Shown: piece after piece, positions 45,801 to 59,139 of the stretch
Numbering within the stretch: position 1 is the stretch's first letter
How the letters are laid out: each line of letters begins with the position of its first letter
Origin: Paragonimus westermani
Lineage: Eukaryota; Platyhelminthes; Trematoda; Plagiorchiida; Troglotrematidae
Length of the DNA: 64,000 nucleotides
Assembly: GCA_008508345.1 (NCBI GenBank)
Contig: QNGE01001722.1
Span: forward strand, 64,039 to 128,038
Reading direction: 5' to 3'
Position numbers and translations under genes: made by a program
The notes under the pieces: model-generated
The model's input: only the letters and a program-made list of their open reading frames with translations
Databases searched by the model: none
What the model was told of the DNA's origin: nothing

Positions 45801-46878
45801 GATCAGCCAATGATAGGCTGAGATTTCTTTAATACTGTTGTACATCCATAAATTCGGCGTCTCAATTCATGAATAACAATTGCTCACTGCTGCCAGTACC
45901 AGGTCTTCTCCTTAGTGTTTGTGTGGGGGATTTCAATTCACGTACGATTTCTAGGGCTATTCGAAGTCCCTAATTCTAAGTATCACAGTAGCCCTGGTCA
46001 TCCGATTCCTTAAACCGATTGAATCAAGTTGGACGGTCAGTTGGAATCCAAACTGAAACCGTTGTTTATAGATAAACTCATGAAGTCTGTTGGTTATCCA
46101 ATATAAGATTTTACGGTTAATTGGCATTTCCCATAAAGTATTATGATTAATAATTTCCTGAGTTTTTTGCTGGATAACCCATCGAATATCTTTTATATTT
46201 CAAATTAAGCGCCCTCGTCATCATGGACAGCAATACATCGGTGGTCCTCATTGACGCTTAACCAGTAAACAACCATGATTTCAAATTAGTACTGTACTGT
46301 TTGTGTTAGGTAGCATACCGGATCATACGTGATGGCCGATTATCTAAATACAGAGTAACGAGTTAGACAATCAGGGATCGTCCACGTGGCTGGCTTTGTT
46401 ACCACTGCACTGTTTTTGGTTGCCCTAAAAAAGTCTGTAAGATCAAATGAATTTGAGGAAACTGTGGCATTTCATACGGGTTTTTCTGTAGGTAGGGTTC
46501 TATCACAGTTCAAAATGTATCTCACTTGCGTGTAAGCTATATTGTTCTGTCACTGTATAGAGTGCATATCAGTTAAAAAATAATGTGATTATCTGGAAAT
46601 AACAATGGAAAATAATTTGCTGTGATTCGTTTGGCACTGCGACAATGCTTTACAGCATTAGTGTGACGAAACAGTGGAGAAGAAAGTGTGTGCTAGGTCG
46701 ATTGACAAAAATGAGCTTTGACGATATCGAAAGAAGGCATTGCACAGTTGATCACTGAACTGAACCGTATCATACGTTTGGAATTCTGTCACGTCAAAAA
46801 CGTGACAAACGGGCTTACTCCTTGATCTCCAAAGATGGTTGATAACCAGCCCATCGTAGATTTGTGGCTGAGTAGTTC
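39816..46878. other. Intergenic region between convergent GCN1 and the EGR-like gene
   Basis: The only recognised element is the R2-like LINE end (43260-44290). The long minus-strand ORF at 40129-39641 is antisense to the last GCN1 exon and has no motif. The stretches 39816-43250 and 44300-46878 show nothing that I can name. Confidence 0.7.
43260..44290 (+). mobile_element. Decayed R2-like LINE, 3' end with REL endonuclease remnant
   Basis: Several frames are readable in order. There is an open Pro/Ser-rich stretch at 43262-43507, then MKDVNLRVHVQGVVVTNKDE (about 43668-43727). A C-x-N-R-G then SLAHISRTRW-x8-CCARHSHM stretch (about 43895-43990) resembles the decayed CCHC segment that precedes the endonuclease in R2 elements. 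KPDVIAVRDGAAVLLEVSIV then DKVVNYQT (about 44071-44190) fits the PD-(D/E)xK restriction-like endonuclease (KPD, then E-V). Frame changes show inactivation. Clade assignment is by motif only. Confidence 0.62.
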
Positions 46879-47861
46879 TCAAGACTGAATTGAAATGCTG
46901 TCCAACCAAGGTACGGTTGTCTTTTCTGAAGACGGAACGCATCCACCCGGAGTGAATTTGACGCGCCTTGTTAATCGCGCAGTTTTCCGCATACATCTTG
47001 TCTTGTCACGGAAGTGAACTTTCATGTGACGATTACGTTCATCTGAACGAGCAAACCGCCGATCGCAATGTTCACATGGATATGGACGTTCACCGGTATG
47101 TGTACGACGATGAGTCATCAGATGGTCACTCCGTGTGAAACCTTTTCCACATACATCGCACACAAATTGCCTGACATCACTGTGTGTCCGTTGGTGGCGC
47201 TTCAGTTCATCGATTCGAGCAAACCGCTTCGAACAATTGGGAAACTGACAAGCGAATGCTTTCTCCAAAGGCTTTGATTTACTTTGTCCATGATTATCCT
47301 CTGTAGGTTTATGGTCCAAAACGTGGGAATAGGGTTGCTGATTGGTCACATTCCGCCGAACGATAGATTCTATGATAGGATGCGTCGTGTAATGCACATC
47401 GATGGATGTTGTTGTTCCCATGATCTTATTTTCACATGACTGGATCATAGGTTGATAAGTCATTGTGTTAGAGTTGGTATTTATTGCACATTGTTCAGGT
47501 GGTATAGCTGGTGTAGTTTGCGAGATACTTTGAGAAACGAAAGTGACTAACTGATTTTCGGGCAGACCAGGATGTGATCTTCTGGCGCAAATCAGAGGTA
47601 GATGTGATGGTCTTGTACACATGGGATATGGCTCGGGTTTGAACATAGGTTTGGCGGGAACCATTAACGGCGGTGTGCAGTTTGTGACCTTCGACTGTGG
47701 GGCATTGGGTGAAATTCCGCAATAGTTAAATGAACTGTGCACCTGTGACTGTTGGAGGCTGAACGAGTCTGTATACTTGCACAATGGCGGCAATACCTCT
47801 TCTGAGCTGGATTCGGGTTTACAGTATTGGAGTTGTTTGTTTTCACTTATATCCGGGTTAT
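46879..47861 (-). CDS. EGR: EGR-like gene, second coding exon with the zinc fingers
   Basis: The 983-nt exon begins after CTGTCCATCAG and ends TGA. Finger positions in the full protein are residues 268-292, 298-320 and 326-348 (genomic 47014-47256). After the fingers, a basic stretch (RKTARLTRRVKF) precedes a short tail. All fingers and the C-terminus are in this one exon, as in vertebrate EGR genes. Confidence 0.92.
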
Positions 47862-49152
47862 CTGATGGACAGCACGAGAGAATATAAAAGAACTGTATGA
47901 CTAAATACGGTTTGCTTAAATATGATATTTCTGCATGAATTATGCACATCGAGGGTCAGTCTGCTTCACAGCTATGAAATTCAGTGCAGCTAGTTGTCAC
48001 CTCATATCTGTTTACGAGAACGCGCTGTCCGCACTATTTTCTTTGAATAAATTGGTTACCATGGAAACAGCTGTTTTGAGAACATGCAAGTAGGGTTGCG
48101 AAACCTGTTAATGCAAAAACGTTTTCATCTCTCTCGTGGGCCACGTCACACGGGTTCTGATAAACAGAAGTTAAGCGAAAACCATTGATTTTGATGAGGA
48201 TAACGAACGAGGTCAAGGGTCGTTGAAACATATGAGTCACTTCGTCGAAAATCCGCTCTTTGTGTGCACAATATATGGTGGGAAAACTAGCGTTATCATG
48301 GTGTTAGCGATCCGAGGCTATTTTGTTTGTCTCAGTCACATGTTTCTAGTTATCACCATTCCAATTTTGTAGATTTACGTCAACCATCTTTAGTCTCGAC
48401 AATGCACGCACCGTGTCTTGAATGTTTCTGCTAGACTACCTATTAGGTTATGAGCTCTATAATATGTGTATTGTCAGTTTATTGCTTGAACAGTTGAAAG
48501 TTTAGATCGCAGATCACGTTACAAGCCAAGCAAACCATGACCGATGTAATAACACATTTGTTTGTTAGTTGCGTCACAATCAATGGTTCATTTTTCTTTA
48601 AATCCATTCGATTTCACTCAAGTTTGGCCATCCTAGTCTGTGAGCAACGAAAACGATCGCAATGGTTTCGCCCACAACTTTGGTTGTTTGTACTACACGT
48701 ATGTGGGATCGCAAGTGTTATCTATATACATATATATCTCCAGAAATCTTTTTCACATAGGGTATTTAATATAATGTATACATCGTCGTCCTGGCAGAGT
48801 TTTTTCATGAATATCTTATGGTATCGGAACTAAGATCTCCTCAAACCACACCTCTGATTGTGCTTACAAAAATTTACTGTTGTATCTAGACGAAACCCTC
48901 AGTTCTGTAGCCTAAGGTATTACACCATTTGATTAATATTATCTTCGGGAACTTACCAGCTGGCGGGTAGATGAAGAATGTTTCCACCTCCGAACTGTCT
49001 AAAGGGGTTGGCGTGTCAAGGTTTTCCAATAGAGAAAAATCACGGAATGTAATATCAGGTTGGTTCGTAGGTGTGTGCCCGGTCTGGATATCATTAAAGA
49101 CAGTTTTTAAATCTGTAAGTCCCATTGCAAAGTCCGTGTGGAACTTGGTCAT
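46879..49152 (-). CDS. EGR: EGR-type three-finger transcription factor, two coding exons
   Basis: Coding segments are 49152-48957 and 47861-46879 on the minus strand, joined in phase 1 across a GT-AG intron (donor CTG|GTAAGT, acceptor CCATCAG). Together they make 1179 nt: 392 residues plus TGA. EGR proteins are nuclear immediate-early zinc-finger activators. Residues 268-348 hold three C2H2 fingers with spacings CX4C, CX2C, CX2C, each followed by X12-H-X3-H. Their recognition helices are RIDELKRH, RSDHLMTH and RSDERNRH. The N-terminal 265 residues are low-complexity S/P/T/N/Q-rich, fitting an activation region. An in-frame TAG four codons upstream supports the ATG at 49152. The first inter-finger linker (SDVRQ) is not the usual TGxKP. 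Confidence 0.9.
47862..48956 (-). other. Intron of the EGR-like gene
   Basis: This is a 1095-nt GT-AG intron between the two coding exons. No repeat or RNA was seen inside. The single intron before the finger exon matches the general EGR gene plan. Confidence 0.88.
48957..49152 (-). CDS. EGR: EGR-like gene, first coding exon
   Basis: It encodes 65 residues plus one base, starting MTKFHTDFAMGLTDLKTVFN and ending at YPPAG with donor GGTAAGT. The stretch is acidic and S/T/D-rich. Nine nucleotides upstream of the ATG a TTTCTCTAACTTAG sequence (AG ending at 49162) looks like a 3' splice site. The mRNA may therefore receive an upstream noncoding exon or a trans-spliced leader just before the start. 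Confidence 0.85.
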
Positions 49153-50879
49153 GCTGTCCTGGCTAAGTTAGAGAAATCTGCGCACTGACAGATGGTTGTG
49201 TTGCGCAATTGTCTAAAACGGATTTGAAAACCAATAGCAATTGTCCCACCAACGCATACTATTTTAGGCAGTGTGGCGAAGTGAGCCTATTGCACTTGTC
49301 CAACTGGACATCAAGTGGCCTTGAAAGTCACCAATCGCTACAACACGGTACGACAACAGCAATCGGCCTCGCGTGGGCGAGTCAATAACGGATATAGCGT
49401 TTTTTTGGCATAAAGCTGTGAACAATCATTACAGCGAAGAATTAATCACAAATTTGTAACCTGGCCATAAACCAGGTGATGTTTGAACAGCAGGTTAATT
49501 TTCTACAATGAAGCCAGTGTAAAGAAATGATTTCCACCGCTCTACTGAGACTTATCAGTAATCCTCTTAAATTAATGGCTTAACACTTATTCAGTTTTCC
49601 TGTGTGCCAAGCTTAATTCAAGTTTAACTTTTAACTGAATGGCAATATTTGATTGTTCCTTTTCTTTCTTCAAGACAGTACAAACCATTAAACGGACATT
49701 GTGCTTACCCCAATCTATCTGACTTTCTCATACACTGTTCCCGTTTTATGCACTGAGATCCTCGGACTTTGCTTAATTCCGCTCTTATTGTGACATTAAG
49801 AATTACCTTTTCAGCGGTTATCTTTGGCTGGGATAATTAAACATTGTAGTACTTCTTACCAGTTCTAAAGTTTGTTTACAAGCAAACGTTTAGCAGCGAC
49901 ACCAACTTTCATACTGTCCTTGATGGGTAGTCAACCGCTGAGTCAGCAGATTTAAAATTTACAAACATTGCTGTTGCAGGTTACCTGTATAACTTCACTT
50001 CAGTCAAAGGGCCTATGGATGATTAGCTTGGTACATCTCCACCTTCAACGACTTACCAAGCTAACGGTTTTCACGTGATATCCGTCTTAGCTCACATATG
50101 TAATAGGTTCTTTGAAAATATTTGAAAATTTAAATAAATCTAATAATTTAAACGAATCATTCGAAGTAATGCATAATGACCCAATGAATGAAACATAAGA
50201 CGAATATGTGGCTCTTCTGAGAACAACACGGCAGGGAGTAGATACCTGAGGATGAGTAACATATTCCAAAAGTGGTTAGTAAAGAAGATATTTGGGAAAA
50301 ACACAAGTAATCAACGTGATCATGAGTGTTCAAAAAAGCATCCGTAATGGTGATCCAGTTAAGTTAACTTATTATGCTCAGTCAGCAGTGGAACATATAT
50401 AAACCTTAAGTTTTGAAATGGGCATTTCATTGGTTTGAAGTATATAGAATGCTTGGTGGCTACTGATTGACATGTGGATGAATCGTACTACGAACAGACT
50501 GTAAACAGAAAAATCGGTGGATATCTAATCTCAGCTTGATCGACACATTAGTGTGGTAACACAATAAAGCCAGCAAGGGTTATGGGTACGCTGAACATTT
50601 CTTTACTAAAATGATATATTCATGCATTTGTAACTGAGCGGCAAATAAGGACTAAACATGTACAGTCTTCAATTAGTCACTCTTATAATTTGACTCTTCT
50701 AATTGAATGTGGTTACTGATGTTACTGTTCACTTTACTGTTTTCTACCTTATAAACAAAGATGGTTTTCTGATGCCTTACCTGTGAATAGTACAGGTCGT
50801 TTAATCAGTGTATGGAGTCCGTTCTTGGATTCTGTGAAATTCGCAAAAGAGCGCTTATTCGGCAGATGGTTTTGCTGTG

Positions 50880-50881
<2 letters not shown>

Positions 50882-50926
<45 letters not shown>
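50882..50926. repeat. (TA)n microsatellite
   Basis: About 45 nt of uninterrupted TA alternation, the longest pure TA run in the window. Confidence 0.97.
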
Positions 50927-50930
<4 letters not shown>

Positions 50931-52367
50931 CCATGTGGGTACATGGATTCTAGTTTGATCGTGTTTTTAACGGCAAACGACTTAAAGCGAACCACCGACC
51001 AACAGTTAACTGTAAAAGAGGATAAGATGACGATACTACAGAAAGTTCCGAAACTCTTCGTTTGGAATTTCTTCTGTCAACGTTGGGTTAGTTGATCAGC
51101 ATTCAATTATTGGTGTTCAACACAGCTCACGTCAGTTTTTCCACATTAAACTAGCCACAACCTCATAGCCAGCGAGGTTTGCTTGGGAAACGTTTGGTTG
51201 TTTCACCTCACCGTCATAGCGAATAGGCATTTGATCGTCTACTCAATCCGCGGCTTGGGTACCATTATCAGGTTAGCCAAGACGTGGAGCGCTGGTTCAA
51301 GAGTGAATTTCGCGAAACTTTATATAGCGCTGCATTACTGAGGAAGTTCTAGGAACACATAAGCCCGTCATATTTATGAACCATCAATTCACTGTTCGTT
51401 AACATTGGTATGTTCATGTTTATACTGTTCACCAAAACCGCATTTATAAGTACAGAACGTAGGGTTTCTTTCGAGAGTTTTGTTTTGAGACATCTCAGGT
51501 AACGGATGACGAAGCGTGAACCTCGCAAAAACTTCTTGCCGCAGTGTTGCAGCCATCGGCATATTATTGTAACATACATTATTTACCGTGTCTCAGATTT
51601 CCCTGTTTTCATAAGTAAATAAAAACTGGGTAAGTGCCGATCAAGTCAAAGCTTCCCCTAGTTGTCCAGCATCAGTAATAATGGCCTTTGTGAAGCGCAT
51701 GAAAATTTGGTATTCGGCAACTTCATGTTGTTTAATGATCCGTAAATGAGCTGGTGAAAGTTTAGATCATACCTCGTGTTGTTACGTTGTAGTAGTGCGA
51801 CCAAATTACTCCGCGATTTTCCGACTCTCATAAGCCACTTGTAGAAGGTTCAGAAAGTAGATCAACATTTCTGTCCATCAGGAAAACTGTGTACAGCACT
51901 CTCTCATTAGAGAGGATACTCACGGGTGCGTGGCGGAGAACCGTTTTTCTTGCTTAGTCAATTGAAGCGTTTGTACCCCCCAGAAAGTGGAATTTCAGCC
52001 ATCAGTGTCATCGTGATTTTTCCAATAATGTATAATGAAATGTGAGTTGCATCAGTTGACAACAAAGTGAAAGAGGGAGAAATAAAACTGAATTATGCAC
52101 AATAGAAACAAGAAAACCAGTCAGTTTGTTGTGCACTGAGTATTTCAGTTAACCTTGGAAAAACAGGATCTGAGTTGACTGAATTTTAGGGAGTTGAAAC
52201 GTTTAGTTGTGAGCATATGGAATTCTATTTGCATCACTTGTTACAACTTGGAAAAATATTTAGATAGGTCTTTGAATATCCTATCTCCACTACTCTGTTG
52301 GTATTTACCAACAAAATTCTCACATGCTTCCAGATAAGGTTCAACGACAACGTTGATTATATTATAT

Positions 52368-52388
52368 AATATGTATATATATATATTT
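52368..52388. repeat. Short (TA)n tract
   Basis: Interrupted AT alternation of about 20 nt within an AT-rich stretch. Confidence 0.85.
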
Positions 52389-55300
52389 ATACAGTACGTC
52401 ATCTGAACACAGACTTTGTTTGTACCATTATGGAAAACCTGAGAACATGGAAGCACACAAACAATGATAATAACAGTAGGTGATAAAAGTTGTAAAATAG
52501 CTACGAACAAAAACTTAAAAATGACTTCACAAGAGACTACTGACATAGTTTGTCATAAATTAACTCTCACGTATTTGACAAACAACAGACACACTCTGAA
52601 TCTGTAATTCTGCATACTACTCTACGGGTTGTTGATGACCATTCCCACTGGCCGGTAAAGTTTGACCATTTGTACCTTATTAGACATATGTGGACAGGTT
52701 ATGTCCAGTTGACCACTCGTTTGAGTTACAAATGTCAGACAGGGGCACCGCAAAATAACATCACCGGTGTGTCTGAGACCATACAATTTAGTGGTGTCTT
52801 CTCACATTTGTCAGCAAGTAGATGAGGTAACAGAGTAGATCCTCGTGGTATGTCAGAGTTATGTCACGTGTGAACACGTACTTTTTGTACTGTATAGATT
52901 CCGTTCTGTCAGTGAAAGTATTGTCCAGCCGATAAGCAAACATGTGAGAGCTGATACGAAGCCGCTAGGTTTAGACAATTGAAAGCACTGATATACTCCA
53001 GGAAACACAAACAGATGCTGTAGATTGTTTGCTTGGCACTGGTAAACTAACATAGAGCAGACTGGAAACAACGTCTACTGTGGAGCTTGAACGTCGAAAA
53101 GCATATTGCTGTGAATCACTAACGGTTGATTATGTCGTCATTCCGACATTTTTCCATCCTTTCAACGCTGAAGAGGTATATGCTTCTGGGGACATTTTAG
53201 AAGAACCCTCTATAGGAATTAGTCTCCTGCACGTAACTTCTCATTAGTGTTTAATTTTCCAAGGACAAAAGCATTGAATCAATAGAACGATCGAAGTTTA
53301 ATATAACGGATCTGCTAATCATTGAAATTAATTAGTAGTATCCATCCGGTTCATTAATGTTGCTAAGTTTGGTTTTTCAGAGATTCGTGAATATTTCTCC
53401 CAATGAAAGCCATGTAAACATCATAATCCATTCTAACCACATACAGGCTATTTTTCCAGCTCAATAAGAATGTCTAATGCAACATAATTAGTCCATATAG
53501 ACCTAACTAAGACATTACAATGGAAATTACTATTGTTCCTGTCCTTCAAATGTAACCTACACAGAAATCAACCTCCATGAATAAAATGTTCTAAACAGAC
53601 GAGAATGGATATAAGCTTCTGGTGAATCCTAGAGTTTGTTTAATGGTAGATAGACTTTATTCCCCCTATGTTTTGTCCATATTCTACATAACCTCATCAC
53701 CGGAATGTTCACGATCAGCCGACAATACCAAGCAAACTAATTCATCGCCTTCTGCATACATATCACAAAATACTTTGTACACTAGTTAACAAAAATGATG
53801 ATTTTCTGTAAGGTATGAACATCCTGAATTTAAAAAAGCGCTTTCTTGCGATAAACTTAAAAAGGTGAAGTAAGGAACGCTATGTTACACGATTTGTGCT
53901 ACGACAGATTTCGCGGCATCTTCACAAGTGCTTACTATGGACTAAAATTTGATCAAGTCAGCACTACACCGCAAAGCAAATTACGGTGAAATGTCAGTCG
54001 TCTATTAACACACAAACACTACCATTGCCAGAACAATGAGAGGGAAAGAAAAGGTTCTATCGAGTGCAGACAGAGGGCCTGTTGCTTATGATGGCTACAG
54101 AATAAGCTCATCGGAGACAGCATGGGTTGGTAGTCGTGTAGATGGACTTGTCCAATTCTTGGTGAGTTAACAGGTGTCGAACCATAGCTGAGACAGGCGA
54201 CTTGGTCTCTCAACCCAAGTCAATTTCGAATTTTCGAGCCATTTGCCATCACAAACAACAGGCCCATCTTGTGTATTCGGAAGGAGCAGTTCGTTCCCCC
54301 TCACTGTCCTGGCAAGGATAAACTCCATGCACCAATAAACGATTGATATCTCATCGTAATTTGCTTTGCGGTTTATTGTTTATTTGACAGAATCGAACGG
54401 TCCGTGGTAAGCATTCCAAAAATCGCAACGAAATCTGTCATGCCATAGATCGCGCACCATGGCATTTCAGACTTCAACCTGAATTTAATTAAATGGTATT
54501 CCTTCTTCCCCTTCCGAATTTTCGAGGGTTCTTCTATGCTGAAATCTAAGGCTGTAGTCATGATAACTAGTCACTGTCATTGTGTTAGACAAAACAGCAG
54601 GTTTGTTTGACCCATATCATTGCAACCAAAATTTGGATTTTAAAAATCTACTCACCCATTTTAAAAGATGAGGTCCATTTTCCACTAAATGATCTTGAAT
54701 TATCGAATAATCCCTGCATCAGAATTTTGAGGTTTGCACTCTAAACTTATAGATAAGGAAGGTAGTTAGATGTACACGGATCAAATTTCGGTGTGATTAC
54801 GCGATCAATGTACACTGATAGTAACAGAACTTCAGATCTTCAGGTCAAATAAAGTCAAAATTAGGAACCTGTTTTATGCACCTCTGGAGGGTAATATGAG
54901 AATAATGTTATTACTGAGTCTTCGTACTCAGCTCTAAATATCTGACCGTCAATCCCAACAGTATTCTGCACTTCCAGTTTGAAGTGTTGTCTTCTCGAAA
55001 ACTCTCGGGATTTTGTACCCTTCCAGGAACCGAAAGCGACAGTTCAGTTTCAAGCTCACTGTAATGGGATAGAATCGAAAAGTGCAATAATAATATGCCA
55101 AGGTCGAATAGAATCTTTTCATGGCAGTTGAATATGTTTTCGTACGAATAGCATTTATAAAATGGTCTTAGTCTCATGCCATTTGAACACATTATCTCAA
55201 AGACCGTAAGCCCAATGGCCTATCATTGCAAAAGTCGGTGGAGAATGTTGTGCTCTATCTGTAACGATAACAATCATCCATTAATCTCATCGACTTTCGA

Positions 55301-58300
55301 GTGTTCCAGAGCCTCATTCGACTTGGTAACCCATTGCAATAAACCACGCTTTTCCAGTGTGACAATGAAAATTATTCATGAACTCTGTTGTTCAAATGAT
55401 AGCACTCCAGGTGACTGGTGGTTAATACTCTTCTCTTTTTCGTTGGGATAGCTTTTTTCAAGGTCAAAAGTTTCACTTTTCCATACGTTCGTTGTGAACC
55501 CGTTTCTAGCCAAATTTTAATAGTTCCATGACATTCTTTGTTGGCAATTCGCGTGTTTTCATTTTCATAAGGAAACACTACCCTCTAGTGACCGAACAAT
55601 CAACTCTCCACAGTTCCACTGTTATATTACATTTGTAGTATAAATAGCCAAATACTGAGTGAAGAAACGATTCGTAGATCATATTTCTTAAACATCATTC
55701 ACAACTGATGAGGCTTAACCGTCACACTTCATGGTTGTTGGTCCACAGGATCGGCTTTGTGTCAAACACTGTCCTAAATAAATGATCTCATTCAAGTGCA
55801 TCGACCTCTTTCGCATAGAAATCCGACACTTTGTGTTGAACAATCGCTCAGTCCACACACCACATTACCCACTGACCTGCAGTGATAAGAGGACTTGGCG
55901 TGGCTAGGTCACTGTTTTCCAGTAACTCAACCTGTCTTCACGTGGGGCACTCAGGCAGTGTTGTGAGCTAAGAACGCGGGCAGTGCAACTATGGTCTGTT
56001 TGGTAACACGGCACCGGTGGTATAATTTTTAACACCCCGAACATAAATACTAAGTTTCGTGTGACATCAGTCTTGGAGCGATGCAGTTGTCAATGGCAAA
56101 TCCGAGCGTGAAAAGCACCATTTCTTGTTAGGTTGCACACCAATGTTCCCTCTTGTGTAACCCCCAGTGTCTTCAAAAATCAACATATGCATCCGCCTGA
56201 TTACTCGCGAGTATTACAATTCGATTGGTTATGTTCAGCACACCATTTCACGTGCACCTATTTTATGTGCGTAGTATGGACATAATGAAAATATCCGCTT
56301 ACCCCTCAAGGAATGATAGAGAATGAGTATGGTACCGGGTGTGGGATCACACAGCCTGATCGGAGATCTTTATTCTTCTTAGTTGACTTTCGGTGGATTC
56401 TTTCTCAAGGGATAGGATTCCCATTAGAGGCTCCGTCACTCCAACCAACGGCGGCGTTAAATGGAGAAGGTATGACTATAGGTAACTTGTTATGATCAAC
56501 CATTTTGCAACGTGTGGTAACAACCTGACTCAGCAGGTGAACATTTTGTCAGAACTGTCTCAATAGTTGTCTGACAAACGTGTACAAACTGAGGGTAACT
56601 GTCATCTTAGTCGAAGGGAATATTCACCGTTAACTACTCTCTAGAAGACGAGTCTGGCTGTCGTGGAGAAGTCAGCGATTTTATTCTGCAGTGATAGCTG
56701 AAAGACTAACGCTCGTAATTCCGATGGACTTTACAACTTCGGGGGTAATCTATGGAGGTGCAGTCTACTCCCATAACCAACACTTCTACTAGCAAACTGT
56801 CGGCTAAGTTTGTCTGCCATAACCAGCACGCGGAAGTTAACAACTATAGTGCTACTTGAAGTTGTCATGGTAACCTCATTCATTCTTAAGTGGAACGGCA
56901 GCGTTGCATAATTTGTTGCGTATTCGCAACCGTTGCTAATTCAAGAGACGTCGACTTTTTTTACGTGTTTATAGCAATGGGAGTTTGTGTTGGAATCTTT
57001 CGAGCAAAAGTAACTCAGTTTGTGAAAACAACGAAACCGGTTCTTTTACTGGGTAATCTGCTCATGTTTGCGTTCCCAGCTCGGATGCCTTGCGGAGGAG
57101 TGTTGGAATAGGTCGGTTGATGATCCGTTTCAACGCGTTATTTCTAGACGATATTTATTCCATGTACTATCACTACGCCTACCTACAGAGACGTCCGAGC
57201 ACACACAATTGACTGTTCGACACAGTTTTCATGTTCACGTTATAAATGGCAGACTTGAATAAATTAGCTGTCTAAAAAGCCGAAAGTGAGCATTTGCTTC
57301 GACCACCTGAACCAAGAGTTTCAATTACTTTTCCTATGAAACCTATTTGTCACTGTCTTCTCCGTGTACAAAAACCGCTGTCAAAATGCAACTAAACGTT
57401 GACTGTATGCTGTCCGAGTTTACTGACCTAAAACATTAGTGTGGACCGTAATTTCACAGTTTTAGACATACAAGTAGTCAACTCCGTTTAGACGTCCTGA
57501 ACTGCTTCGAACGAATAAACCATGTTAAATCATCATTTATATGTTAAGCTAATTGAATTCATTTAAAATACTCTCCTTCTTGGTAATCAGCAATGATTTA
57601 CATATGAAGACCATGGGTATGCACATTGTGTTTGTGGGAGTAGATCACAACAAGCTGTACACAAATCCGTTGCCTACGATACACTCACGATGGCAGGTTT
57701 CTCTGTAACAGATGGGTATCCTTTGAATTCATTCGAACACTCAAGATAAACAGAATTTCAAAATTTACCATTCAGTGATAGTTGTGTTGACCAGCAATAG
57801 GAGTTACAAACCATAAAACTTAGCAAACAAGGGTACGATGATCGAAATGAGTTAGAGGAACTGCAGCAGACGAAACGAAATATACCGACGTTCTAAAGAA
57901 AGAACAAGGTAAGTGGGCTAGTAACACCGATTGCCAGGTTAAACAGTAGCCTTCTTCACATCCATGAAGTTTAAAGCATTGTTCGCATCATGGAACTCCA
58001 TTAAGATTTACAAAAGCCAGAAATATAACAATCTGACAGAAATTGATTAAGCAAGTTATAGTTGAAAGCTAAAGGAGGACAATAGATAGGAATTTCGGCT
58101 AAATTGTCTCATTCACTCCTATGGTGATGCAGTCATATCGGCCCTCAAAAAACTACGGTATCCCAGACACATATTATGGCTGTGTCCAGCCCAAGGATAT
58201 CCCTCATAAAAGTTTCGGCTAAAACCACATGGTTTTCAGGTTTCCATGACGGATAGATCACCTCTGTCCACTTGTGACAAACATGATTTGTGAGACCAAC

Positions 58301-59139
58301 TCAGCGCCTAGCTATGATATTTAGTATATCTCAGATCTAGACGCCAGTAAGATCATCAATATAGTTGTGAGAAAGTCACTGTATCATGTTCGTCTCATTT
58401 TGACAGACGTTCTTACAAAGACTACACGTAAGATATGCAATCCCATTCTTGGTGGCCTACAGGAGTTCGTGAGGTAATGTACTGATGTAACAATTGTGTA
58501 ATATGGTAAACTCCGGCCAATCAGAGAGTCTGGAGCTTATGAAAACTTGAAGGCAATATAGTATGCTACTGATTCCAACATGATATACATTCAAATCAAA
58601 ATTGGAGTCAATCTTTGGATAAACTGACGATCTCATGTGCGTCGTCGTATTTCCAACTATTCCTGCCACCTCGACAGTTGTTCTGATTTTTTCGCTAAGA
58701 TTGACAACAAAAGACTAGAAAAACCGAGAGATCAAAGAATGTGTAGCGCGTGCTCGTGTGCTAACCAACTTGCTGTCAACTGTAAATTCTTGTGTGATAA
58801 ACAGCTGAGAAATGTTGTAGCCAATAATGATGCTAAATGCACCCTAACGAGCTGAAAGCAATGTCATCCGTCATCGTTATTCATCACTTTTCGATGTCGA
58901 TTCCGACTCCATGAAACAGAAATTCTGGTCGGTGTTTCTCAGGTAGCGGTGGCAGTAATACCGGTTGCATCGTGACCGATAAAACTTGTCGTCCAAGCAT
59001 TGCTAATTTTGGATGGTAAACTAAAAACTTTAACGGGCAAAAATCACTGACGATTTACATGGGATTATCCGGGGGAAGTGAACAATTAACAATGAACACT
59101 CTAAATCAGTAAACAACCTTTACTTCAACTGATATACAG

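Larger units (their letters stand above)
49163..59139. other. Mostly featureless 10 kb upstream of the EGR-like gene
   Basis: It contains TA tracts at 50882-50926 and 52368-52388. Its left part should include the promoter of the EGR-like gene, but no clear CC(A/T)6GG serum-response element was found by eye. Its right part may hold further exons of the gene ending at 59422. A weak candidate is 57080 onward, after GCGTTCCCAG, reading LGCLAEECWNR. I could not confirm any of these. Confidence 0.5.

Noticed and set aside
46658..46996. 112-codon minus-strand ORF
   Set aside because: It overlaps the 3' end of the zinc-finger exon in another frame and has no domain.
47068..47277. Plus-strand ORF across the zinc-finger region
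   Set aside because: Complement shadow of the EGR-like finger exon.
55176..55451. 91-codon plus-strand ORF rich in Cys and Ser
   Set aside because: No recognisable domain and composition like background frames in this AT-rich DNA.
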